DNA of 12,207 nt. Origin: an uncultured Ruminococcus sp. GTDB lineage: Bacteria; Bacillota; Clostridia; Oscillospirales; Acutalibacteraceae. Both the position numbers and the translations under genes were made by a program. This document shows positions 1 to 6,779 of the stretch, piece by piece (the stretch's first letter is position 1; each line of letters starts with the position of its first letter). The stretch is from positions 1 through 12,207 of the forward strand of contig CACYDB010000107.1 in the NCBI GenBank assembly GCA_902773035.1, read 5' to 3'. The notes below the pieces were generated by a model that did not search any database, was not told the origin of the DNA, and was given only the letters and a program-made list of their open reading frames with translations.

Positions 1-738
1 AAAATCGGATGTGAATTTGTCAGGCAGAAGCTCCCGACCTTAAAGCGCGTCAAGGGGATAGACCTCGTAATATGCAACGGCGAGAACTCCGCCGACGGTA
101 ACGGCATAACTCCCGTTTCAGCCGACCACCTGTTTGACAGCGGCGTTGACGTTATCACGCTCGGCAACCATTCCTTCAGACGCAGGGAGGCTTACGACTA
201 TCTCGACACAAAGCCGTATATAATCCGTCCCGCGAATTTCCCGTCGGGCACCACTCCCGGCGAGGGCTCCTGCGTAGTGGATATGGGCAGAGTCAGGGTC
301 AAGGTCATCAATCTTATGGGAACTATGTTTATGGACAATACGCTCACGAGCCCCTTTGACATTGTTGACTCCTTGCTTGACGACGACTGCAAAATCACTA
401 TCGTCGATTTCCACGCGGAGACTACCTCCGAGAAGCTCGCTATGGGCTACTATCTCGACGGCAAAGTAAGCGCCCTTTTCGGCACTCATACCCACGTCCA
501 GACCTCCGACAGCCGAGTCCTTCAAAACGGCACGGGTTACATCACCGACGTAGGTATGACGGGACCTCAGAACTCCGTCCTCGGCGTAAAGCCCGAGATC
601 GTCATAGAAAAATTCAGGACGCGTATGCCCGTCAGATTCGATTTGAAAACGGACAAATGCAAGCTCGAGTGCGTGATATTTGACATCGACGACAAAACAG
701 GCAAAACAATTTCAGCCGAAAGCTTAAGAATTATATAA
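1..738 (+). CDS. ymdB: YmdB-family metallophosphoesterase (2',3'-cyclic-nucleotide 2'-phosphodiesterase), 5'-truncated by window edge
   Basis: The reading frame is open from base 1 and ends at TAA 736-738, giving 245 visible residues against about 264 in Bacillus subtilis YmdB. The di-metal site is clear, counting from the first visible residue: NGEN with E28 and N29, GNH with N56 and H57, DFH with H138, and GTHTH with H163 and H165. These keep a constant 11-12 residue offset from the Bacillus ligands E39, N40, N67, H68, H150, H175 and H177. That implies only about 11 residues are missing, including the first Asp ligand. The family hydrolyses 2',3'-cyclic nucleotides and affects the motility/biofilm choice in Bacillus; whether it does so here is unknown. 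The usual aromatic-Asp after GNH is replaced by GNHSFRRRE, which is not a known ligand position. No terminator separates it from the fakA promoter 8 bases downstream. Confidence 0.93.
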   Translation, partial: KIGCEFVRQKLPTLKRVKGIDLVICNGENSADGNGITPVSADHLFDSGVDVITLGNHSFRRREAYDYLDTKPYIIRPANFPSGTTPGEGSCVVDMGRVRVKVINLMGTMFMDNTLTSPFDIVDSLLDDDCKITIVDFHAETTSEKLAMGYYLDGKVSALFGTHTHVQTSDSRVLQNGTGYITDVGMTGPQNSVLGVKPEIVIEKFRTRMPVRFDLKTDKCKLECVIFDIDDKTGKTISAESLRII

Positions 739-745
739 ATACCCC

Positions 746-773
746 TTGCAAAATTTCAGTTTTGTAGTATAAT
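746..773 (+). promoter_or_regulatory. Sigma-A-type promoter for fakA
   Basis: A -35 element TTGCAA lies at 746-751 and a perfect -10 TATAAT at 768-773, with a 16-base spacer. Transcription would begin near 780, giving a leader of about 70 nt before the fakA start at 852. The element begins just after the ymdB stop codon, so fakA can be transcribed independently of ymdB. Confidence 0.7.
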
Positions 774-805
774 AGCTATGTATAATTATTAAACCTATAA
801 TTGTA

Positions 806-823
806 TTAAAGCTTATGCTTTAA
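806..823 (+). repeat. Small inverted repeat in the fakA leader
   Basis: TTAAAGC (806-812) and GCTTTAA (817-823) form a perfect 7-base stem with a TTAT loop. It sits about 28 bases upstream of the start codon. No T-run follows, so it does not look like a terminator. It could be a leader hairpin or an operator-like site, or be fortuitous in AT-rich sequence. Confidence 0.35.
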
Positions 824-851
824 CGCGTATTCAGATTAGGAAGTGTTAGTT

Positions 852-2501
852 ATGAACGGATTTGATTTAAAACAGGCGGTAATCTCAGGCTCAAATAATA
901 TTTGCTCCAAGAAGCTTATGATTAACGACCTCAATATTTTCCCCGTACCCGACGGCGACACGGGTACAAATATGTCAATGACAACTACCGCGGCGGTCAA
1001 CGCTCTCAAAACAGTTGACAGCACAAACGCTGGAGCTGTAGCGAAGGAGATCGCCTCCGCTATGCTTCGAGGCGCCAGAGGTAACTCAGGCGTTATCCTC
1101 TCGATCATCTTCCGCGGCTTTGCCGACGGACTCAAGGACAAGGAGGATGTCAACGGCAAGGATCTTGTCGAGGCGCTCGGTCTCGGCGTAGACGGCGCGT
1201 ACAAGGCTGTTATGAAGCCCACAGAGGGTACAATCCTTACGGTAGCCAGAGTAGGCTATGAGGGCGGTCTTAAGGTCTGCGAGAAAAACGACGACGTCAC
1301 TTATGTCTGGGAAGAAATCTGCAAATCCGCCTCAGAGGCTCTCGAGAAAACTCCCGAGTATCTCCCCGTTCTCAAAAAGGCGGGCGTAGTTGACGCCGGC
1401 GGTATGGGACTTCTCACTATCTTTGAGGGTATGCTCAAATACTTCAGGGACGGCGAGATCTGCGAGTACGACGCGGAAAGCACTCAGGAGGAGCTCGACA
1501 ACTTCACAAACACCGTCGCTGAGTTTGACGAGGTCATCAACTTCTCATATTGCACAGAATTTATCGTAGGTCGTGATGAGGAAATCAGCACCGACCCCAA
1601 CGAGCTCAGAATGTTCCTTGAGACTATCGGCGACTGCGTAGTTGTAGTCAACGACGACGAGATCATCAAGGTTCACGTACATACAAATCAGCCCGGCGAC
1701 GCTCTCAAGAAGGGTCTCGAGTTCGGTCAGCTCCTCACCGTCAAGGTTGAGAATATGGTCGAACAGCACAAGAAGGCTCAGGCTGACGCCGATAAAAAAG
1801 CCGCTGAGCCTCAGAAGCCCGCTGTAGCCCAGCCCGTTGACGAGGTAGGCTTTGTAGCTGTTGCCGCGGGCGACGGTGTCACACAGCTCTTTAAGGACTT
1901 AGGCTGCGCGAACGTTGTATCGGGCGGACAGTCTATGAACCCCAGCACAGACGATATCTACGACGCTGTTATGGCTACTCCCGCCAAGACGGTCGTCGTA
2001 TTGCCGAATAACAAGAACATCATTATGGCTGCCGAGCAGACAGTTCCTATGGTAGAGGACAGAGAGGTCATCATCGTTCCCACGCGTACTATTCCGCAGG
2101 GTATGACCGCTATGCTCAGCTACGATCCCGAGCTCTCTCCCGAAAGCAACAAGGATATGATGATGGACGCCGCCAGAGCTGTAGCGACAGGTCAGGTAAC
2201 CTTCGCGGCTCGCAACAGTGAGTTCGGACATCATAAAATCAAGGAAGGCGAGATCATCGCCCTTGAAAACGGCAAGCTCACTATCACAGAGAAAACTCCC
2301 GTCAGAGCGGCTGTTAAGCTTGCGAAGAATATGATCAAGCACGACACGTCCTTTGTAACTCTGATCTACGGCTCCGACGTATCCGAGGAGGACGCTCAGG
2401 AAGCGTACGAGGCTATTCAGGACAGATTCGGTTCAAAGGTAGACGTTTCGCTTGTAAACGGCGGACAGCCTATATATTACTTTGTATTAAGCGTTGAATA
2501 A
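852..2501 (+). CDS. fakA: Fatty acid kinase catalytic subunit FakA (DAK2/YloV family)
   Basis: 549 residues from ATG 852. FakA phosphorylates fatty acids bound to a FakB (DegV-family) partner, feeding exogenous fatty acids into phospholipid synthesis. The N-terminal DhaL-like kinase domain carries PDGDTGTNM (33-41) with the Mg/ATP-binding Asp residues D34 and D36, followed by a GARGNSGVILS loop and GGMGL. The middle domain keeps C234 (YCTEF) and H275/H277 (KVHVHT), spaced like the Cys and two His that bind zinc in Staphylococcus aureus FakA. A charged Lys/Ala/Glu-rich linker (about residues 305-325) leads to the C-terminal DAK1-like domain. A GTG at 843 in the same frame overlaps the AGGAAG ribosome site (838-843), so ATG 852, 8 bases downstream of that site, is the better start. 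recG follows on the same strand, as near Bacillus yloV. No FakB gene is in the window. Confidence 0.93.
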   Translation: MNGFDLKQAVISGSNNICSKKLMINDLNIFPVPDGDTGTNMSMTTTAAVNALKTVDSTNAGAVAKEIASAMLRGARGNSGVILSIIFRGFADGLKDKEDVNGKDLVEALGLGVDGAYKAVMKPTEGTILTVARVGYEGGLKVCEKNDDVTYVWEEICKSASEALEKTPEYLPVLKKAGVVDAGGMGLLTIFEGMLKYFRDGEICEYDAESTQEELDNFTNTVAEFDEVINFSYCTEFIVGRDEEISTDPNELRMFLETIGDCVVVVNDDEIIKVHVHTNQPGDALKKGLEFGQLLTVKVENMVEQHKKAQADADKKAAEPQKPAVAQPVDEVGFVAVAAGDGVTQLFKDLGCANVVSGGQSMNPSTDDIYDAVMATPAKTVVVLPNNKNIIMAAEQTVPMVEDREVIIVPTRTIPQGMTAMLSYDPELSPESNKDMMMDAARAVATGQVTFAARNSEFGHHKIKEGEIIALENGKLTITEKTPVRAAVKLAKNMIKHDTSFVTLIYGSDVSEEDAQEAYEAIQDRFGSKVDVSLVNGGQPIYYFVLSVE

Positions 2502-2513
2502 AGGTAACTTCAC

Positions 2514-2541
2514 GGGTCGGCTTTATGCCGACCCTCATTTT
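2514..2541 (+). terminator. Hairpin between fakA and recG, weak terminator
   Basis: GGGTCGGC (2514-2521) pairs perfectly with GCCGACCC (2527-2534) around a TTTAT loop, 13 bases after the fakA stop. The tail is only TCATTTTC, so termination may be partial. That would suit read-through into recG, for which I see no separate promoter. Confidence 0.6.
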
Positions 2542-2550
2542 CATCAGCAA

Positions 2551-2583
2551 CTAATCACTAACCACTAATCACTAATAACTAAA
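2551..2583 (+). repeat. Heptamer tandem repeat (consensus CTAATCA) abutting the recG start
   Basis: Consecutive 7-base units are CTAATCA (2551), CTAACCA (2558), CTAATCA (2565), CTAATAA (2572) and a partial CTAAA (2579-2583), ending exactly at the ATG at 2584. Because 7 is not a multiple of 3 and each unit contains TAA (TTA and TGA on the other strand), the tract closes reading frames on both strands. It occupies the place where a ribosome-binding site should be. It has no spacers and is not a CRISPR array. Confidence 0.85.
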
Positions 2584-4632
2584 ATGGCTTCTTTATATAA
2601 TATGAAAATCGAACAGCTCAGAGGTCTGGGTAAAAAGCGCGCGGAGCTTTTTCACAAGCTCGGCGTGTACTCCGTCGGTCAGCTTCTGAACTTTTATCCG
2701 AGAACGTACGAGGACTGGTCGGATATCACCGACATCGAGAATATCCGCGACGGCGAGACTGTCTGTATCAAGGGCGAGCTTGCCTCGGGCGTTAAATCGG
2801 GCTACACAAAGACGGGCAAATTTATCGCCAAGGCGCTTGTAGCCGATGAAACAGGCGTCTGCGAGCTTGTGTTCTTCAACAATCCCTACATCCGCACAAT
2901 GCTCAAATCCGACGTCGAGTACCGCTTTTTAGGCAAGGCGACAAAAAATCTGAACGCCTTGCAGATGATAAGCCCGACCTTTATGGACGAGTCCGAGTCA
3001 AACGAGATCAAGCCGATTTACAATCTCACGGCGGGACTTCCGAACTACGTCGTTATTAAAGCCGTCAGGCAGGCGATCTCCCTTCTGCCCGAGGAGGTCA
3101 ACGATCCGCTGCCCGAGGAGCTTCGCGAAAAATACGGACTCTGCGGACTGCGGTACGCGATTGAAAATATCCATTTTCCCGAGAGCTCAGAGGCTCTCGC
3201 GACGGCTAAAAAACGCCTTGTGATCGAGGAGCTGCTCGTGCTCAACCTCGGACTTCGCAAGCTCAAAAACCATAAGCGCGGCGATAATAAGAACGTAATA
3301 AAAAAGGATTACTCAAAGGAATTTGAGAGCTTTTTAAGCTTTGAGCTCACAAACGCTCAGAAAAACGCGATCTGTGACTGCGTAAACGACGTTATGGATC
3401 CCGACGTTTCTATGAACCGTCTGGTGCAGGGCGACGTAGGCTCGGGTAAAACGGCAGTCGCGGGCTCACTGTGCTACACCGTCATCAAAAACGGCGGTCA
3501 GGCGGCTGTTATGGCTCCGACGGAAATTCTCGCGGAACAGCATTATAATTCCTTTAAAGAAATATTAAAAGATACGGGCGTCAGGATAGCCCTGCTCACA
3601 GGCTCGGTCAAAAAGAGTGAGAAGGACAGTATCCGCGCAAGGCTCGAGAGCGGAGAGCTCGACCTTGTGATAGGCACTCACGCGTTGATCACCGACAACA
3701 CGCAGTTTAAAAACCTCGTCCTTGTCGTCACCGACGAGCAGCACCGCTTCGGCGTAGCTCAGAGGGCAAAGCTGCTCTCGAAGGGCAACAGTCCGCACCT
3801 GCTTGTAATGAGCGCGACTCCGATCCCGAGGACGCTCGGGCTCATCATCTTCGGCGACCTCGACATTTCGATCATCGACGAGCTGCCTCCGGGCAGGCAG
3901 GAGATACACACCCTGCTCATCGACTCCTCAAAGCGTCAGCGCGCCCTCGGCTTCATACGCCGTGAGGTTCAGCGCGGCTTTCAGGCGTATATAGTCTGTC
4001 CTCTCGTCGAGGAAGGGGAGGGTGGCTCAGACCTCGCCTCAGCCGAGGAATACGCCGCCGAGCTTATGCTCAATTATTTCAGCGATATTCCCGTCGGAAT
4101 CCTCCACGGCAAGATGAAGCCCGCCGAGAAAGAGGCTGTTATGTCGCAATTTTCCTCAGGAGAATTAAAAATCCTCGTCGCGACAACGGTAATAGAGGTC
4201 GGTATCGACGTTCCCAACGCCACTATAATGATGATAGAAAACGCCGAGAGATTCGGACTTTCACAGCTTCATCAGCTCAGGGGCAGGGTAGGTCGCGGCA
4301 CCGAAAAGAGCTGGTGTATCCTCGTTTCCGACAGCGACACCGAAAATTCGCGCGAGCGTCTTAAAACTATGTGTACCACACGCGACGGCTTCAAAATCGC
4401 CGACGCCGACCTTAAGCTCAGGGGTCCCGGCGACTTCTTCGGCTCACGTCAGCACGGACTGCCTCAGCTCAATATCAGCTCCCTCGCCGATACGCGCAAC
4501 CTCGAGATCTCCCAGAAAATCGCGGACTACGTAGTCGCGGACTCCAACTTCCTCTACGACGACAGATACCGCGCGCTCAACGCCGAGATCACCCGACTTT
4601 TCAGGGATACGGGCGAGGAAAGCCTCAACTGA
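2584..4632 (+). CDS. recG: ATP-dependent DNA helicase RecG
   Basis: 682 residues, close to the usual 680-700. RecG remodels stalled replication forks and branch-migrates Holliday junctions. The N-terminal part holds the helix-hairpin-like LRGLGKKRAELFHKLG and the OB-fold wedge domain. The helicase core then shows, in order, Walker A GDVGSGKT (283-290), motif II DEQHRFG (384-390), motif III SATPIPRT (410-417), VIEVGIDVPNA (536-546) and QLRGRVGRG (564-572). The C-terminal LKLRGPGDFFGSRQHG matches the RecG translocation (TRG) motif. No frameshift or missing motif is seen. The start is uncertain: neither ATG 2584 nor the in-frame ATG 2602 has a Shine-Dalgarno sequence. ATG 2602 (MKIEQLRGLG) fits the conserved start of the family about as well. 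Transcription probably comes from the fakA promoter past the 2514-2541 hairpin. Confidence 0.96.
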   Translation: MASLYNMKIEQLRGLGKKRAELFHKLGVYSVGQLLNFYPRTYEDWSDITDIENIRDGETVCIKGELASGVKSGYTKTGKFIAKALVADETGVCELVFFNNPYIRTMLKSDVEYRFLGKATKNLNALQMISPTFMDESESNEIKPIYNLTAGLPNYVVIKAVRQAISLLPEEVNDPLPEELREKYGLCGLRYAIENIHFPESSEALATAKKRLVIEELLVLNLGLRKLKNHKRGDNKNVIKKDYSKEFESFLSFELTNAQKNAICDCVNDVMDPDVSMNRLVQGDVGSGKTAVAGSLCYTVIKNGGQAAVMAPTEILAEQHYNSFKEILKDTGVRIALLTGSVKKSEKDSIRARLESGELDLVIGTHALITDNTQFKNLVLVVTDEQHRFGVAQRAKLLSKGNSPHLLVMSATPIPRTLGLIIFGDLDISIIDELPPGRQEIHTLLIDSSKRQRALGFIRREVQRGFQAYIVCPLVEEGEGGSDLASAEEYAAELMLNYFSDIPVGILHGKMKPAEKEAVMSQFSSGELKILVATTVIEVGIDVPNATIMMIENAERFGLSQLHQLRGRVGRGTEKSWCILVSDSDTENSRERLKTMCTTRDGFKIADADLKLRGPGDFFGSRQHGLPQLNISSLADTRNLEISQKIADYVVADSNFLYDDRYRALNAEITRLFRDTGEESLN

Positions 4633-4664
4633 CCGTAAGAAATATCGACGGATAAAACAAGGGC

Positions 4665-4693
4665 TTGTTAAAATAAAATAAATGTGATATAAT
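4665..4693 (+). promoter_or_regulatory. Promoter with extended -10 for the D-Ala-D-Ala carboxypeptidase gene
   Basis: The -35 is TTGTTA (4665-4670), followed by a 17-base spacer and a perfect -10 TATAAT (4688-4693). TGA immediately before the -10 supplies the TGn extended element. A strong GGAGG ribosome site (4713-4717) precedes ATG 4724 by 6 bases. The short leader (about 25 nt) leaves no room for a riboswitch. Confidence 0.8.
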
Positions 4694-4723
4694 ACTATGA
4701 ATAGATTTTTTTGGAGGTAAATT

Positions 4724-6076
4724 ATGAAGAAAAAGCTAGCGGTTTTTCTTTCAATGCTGATTGTATTGTCGTCGATAATCGCCTCGGCGCTTGTACCCGC
4801 CTCAGCGGTCAATTTCAAGAACGACGTCAAGCTCAGGTCAAGGGCTGTTCTCCTGATCAATATGGACACGGGACAGACCGTTTTTGAGAAAAACTCCGAG
4901 AAAAAGGTTTATCCCGCCTCAACAACAAAGATTATGACCTACGTTATTGTCGCGGAGAATATCACCAACTTCAAGAAAACAAAGGTTAAAATCAAGCAGA
5001 GCGTCCTTGATACGCTTATCGGCACAGGCAGCTCGGTCGCGAATGTTCAGGCTCACGTCGGCGGAAGTATGACGGTATTAGACCTGCTCTATTCGATGAT
5101 GGTTCCGTCAGGCAACGACGCGGCTATGGTGCTCGCTGACTTTGTCGGCGGAGGCGACGTCAACAAGTTCGTCGAAATGATGAACAAGAAGGCTAAGGAG
5201 CTCGGTTGTAAGAATACCCACTTCGCCAATCCCGACGGACTTCACGACAAGAACCACTACACCACAGCCTCGGATATGGCGAAAATCACACAGTACGCCC
5301 TGACTCTCCCCGAGTTCTCGACTATCACCAACACCACTACATACTACGTCAAGGGCGATTCCTTCCCGCTTACTACAACAAACTATCTCATAGACGCCAA
5401 CCGCGGCGGAAACTATTACTATCCCTACGCTCAGGGTATCAAGACAGGTACCACCGACGAAGCGGGTCACTGCCTCGTTACAATGGGCGCGGCTGACGGT
5501 TACTCCTACCTCGGCGTGTTTATGAAGAATAAATTCAATCCCGCAAACGACGTTTACGGCACTATGCTTGACGCCAAGGAAATGTTCCGCTGGGCGTTAA
5601 CTCAGCTCGAGCTCAATCAGGTAGCCTCAAAGGAAACGCCGATCTGCGAGGAAAAGGTCAATCTCGCGTGGGGCAAAAACAGCGTTCAGCTTGTCCCCGA
5701 GAAGAACATCAACGCCATCGTTCCCAACGACTTCAAGGAGTCCGACATCGTTATCGAGACAAAGGTTCCCGACAGCGTAGACGCTCCCATCAAGGAGGGC
5801 GACGTAATCGGCAAGGCGACTGTTTACTACAAGGGTCAGCAGGCGAGCGGCAAGCAGGAGCTCGGTCAGGTCAACCTCGTATCCTCGGAGACTATCGAGC
5901 GCAGCGGGATTCTATATGTTCTTTCGGTTGTTCAGAGCATTGTTGTGTCCAATTGGTTCATCATCATCATCGCGGTAATCGTAGTGCTGCTGATCATCTA
6001 CATCATCATCAGCTCGATCATCCGCCGCAGAAGCCGCCGCAGACGCAGAAATGTTAAAAGATACAGAAACTTCTAA
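4724..6076 (+). CDS. Serine-type D-alanyl-D-alanine carboxypeptidase (PBP5/DacF family, peptidase S11), membrane-anchored
   Basis: 450 residues. It removes the terminal D-Ala from peptidoglycan pentapeptides on the outer face of the membrane. A Lys-rich N-terminus and hydrophobic core ending near ALVPASA form a signal peptide (about 1-28). The full penicillin-binding triad is present: SxxK as S66-T-T-K69 in YPASTTK, SGN at 129-131, and KTG at 240-242. A PBP5-type C-terminal beta domain spans roughly 300-390. Many relatives attach through an amphipathic helix; here a true transmembrane segment (about 410-434) is followed by an Arg-rich tail (RRRSRRRRR) that should lie in the cytoplasm. The gene is monocistronic, has its own promoter, and ends at a hairpin shared with a convergent gene. 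Sporulation-type DacF or housekeeping DacA roles cannot be separated from sequence alone. Activity is expected because no key residue is missing. Confidence 0.93.
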   Translation: MKKKLAVFLSMLIVLSSIIASALVPASAVNFKNDVKLRSRAVLLINMDTGQTVFEKNSEKKVYPASTTKIMTYVIVAENITNFKKTKVKIKQSVLDTLIGTGSSVANVQAHVGGSMTVLDLLYSMMVPSGNDAAMVLADFVGGGDVNKFVEMMNKKAKELGCKNTHFANPDGLHDKNHYTTASDMAKITQYALTLPEFSTITNTTTYYVKGDSFPLTTTNYLIDANRGGNYYYPYAQGIKTGTTDEAGHCLVTMGAADGYSYLGVFMKNKFNPANDVYGTMLDAKEMFRWALTQLELNQVASKETPICEEKVNLAWGKNSVQLVPEKNINAIVPNDFKESDIVIETKVPDSVDAPIKEGDVIGKATVYYKGQQASGKQELGQVNLVSSETIERSGILYVLSVVQSIVVSNWFIIIIAVIVVLLIIYIIISSIIRRRSRRRRRNVKRYRNF

Positions 6077-6082
6077 TTGATT

Positions 6083-6108
6083 TTGGGGCTGTCATCAGAC
6101 AGCCCCAA
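6083..6108. terminator. Hairpin between two convergent genes (carboxypeptidase and SpoIID-like)
   Basis: TTGGGGCTGTC (6083-6093) pairs perfectly with GACAGCCCCAA (6098-6108) around an ATCA loop, an 11-base stem. It lies 6 bases after the carboxypeptidase stop and 9 bases beyond the stop of the minus-strand gene. Neither side has a convincing T-run (AGTGGTTAGTTT on plus), so it may act as a bidirectional transcript-end hairpin. Confidence 0.7.
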
Positions 6109-6117
6109 GTGGTTAGT

Positions 6118-6675
6118 TTAATTGCGAATGGTGACATCGCGCAGATAATGCGAGAGCGCTTCCTTACAGCTCAGCCCGAGCTTGCACAGCTCGTTTATTC
6201 CGTTAAGGCTCACTCCCTGCGAGCCCGAGCCTCCCCTGAGCGTATCCCAGGGGCTCGCGGCGTTTCTTAAATACGGATATTTTTTGCCCGCGGAGGTTGA
6301 GCCCTTCGAGTACATAAAGTAGGGAACAGGCGCCGCCTTTCCCTTGTAAAGTATGCAAGCGCTTTTCAGCTCTTTTACGTATTTTTCTATTTTAGAATAA
6401 TCATAGCCTTTTTTAACGGCTTTTGTGTCCGCAAACATACTCTTATCGCATTTATAATTCGTTTGCAGAATTATTATTACAGCCTTCACCGCTTCATCGG
6501 TAAAGCCGCTGTCTATTGTCTGAGCGGTCTTGCGGGCGATAAGCGATACCTCAGGGCTTTGCGTATCCGAGAATACCGTGACGGCGCTCTTGACCGATCG
6601 ACCGTTTATGTTTATCATCGGGATCATCACCAGTATCAGCAATATAAATAAAAAACCGACTATCTTACTTTTCAT
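6118..6675 (-). CDS. Short SpoIID/LytB-like membrane-anchored protein, probably catalytically inactive
   Basis: 185 residues, against roughly 300-350 for SpoIID, the lytic transglycosylase that acts in forespore engulfment. Residues 5-22 are a single hydrophobic N-terminal anchor or signal. Several blocks follow SpoIID order: FTDEAVKAVIIILQTNY (58-74) matches the F-x-x-EALKAQA-x-AARTY helix, ILYKGKAAPVPYFMYSKGST (108-127) the Y-x-G-x-x-hhh-x-hSGG region, PYLRNAASPWD (134-144) the PYL-x-S-x-x-SPWD motif, and GVSLNGINELCKLG with EALSHY (154-177) the GVGMSQYGAN-x-MA and EILKHY end. The catalytic Glu expected just before the first helix (V-x-x-EMP) is absent; the segment reads SLIARKTAQTID. The His of the central HSTSGG-type motif is also missing. 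A weak AGAGTG ribosome site precedes ATG 6675 on the minus strand, and TATAAT-like sequences occur at 6723-6728 and 6743-6748. The assignment rests on motif order recognised by eye. A divergent unknown family is the alternative. Confidence 0.62.
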   Translation of the reverse strand: MKSKIVGFLFILLILVMIPMININGRSVKSAVTVFSDTQSPEVSLIARKTAQTIDSGFTDEAVKAVIIILQTNYKCDKSMFADTKAVKKGYDYSKIEKYVKELKSACILYKGKAAPVPYFMYSKGSTSAGKKYPYLRNAASPWDTLRGGSGSQGVSLNGINELCKLGLSCKEALSHYLRDVTIRN

Positions 6676-6693
6676 AATTTCACTCTTTATTTC

Positions 6694-6722
6694 TTGACAT
6701 AAGCCTGTCTTTGTCTTAAAAT
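6694..6722 (+). promoter_or_regulatory. Promoter for the membrane protein gene at 6780
   Basis: A perfect -35 TTGACA (6694-6699), a 17-base spacer and a -10 TAAAAT (6717-6722) predict a start near 6729 and a leader of about 50 nt. It lies in the divergent gap shared with the SpoIID-like gene, whose minus-strand -10-like TATAAT (6723-6728) is adjacent. The two transcripts could therefore interfere. Confidence 0.75.
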
Positions 6723-6779
6723 ATTATATGTTTGAATTTATGATTATATGAACTATATATTATTTGAAAGGAACGCGTT

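Noticed and set aside
843..851. GTG 843 as the fakA start
   Set aside because: It overlaps the AGGAAG ribosome site that is correctly spaced for ATG 852.
2551..2583. Heptamer tract as a CRISPR array or att site
   Set aside because: Units are contiguous with no spacers, and no integrase, cas or insertion-sequence gene is nearby.
5668..6057. 129-codon Arg/His/Gln-rich frame in the carboxypeptidase gene
   Set aside because: Its low-complexity composition is a by-product of a shifted reading of the real gene. No start signal is present.
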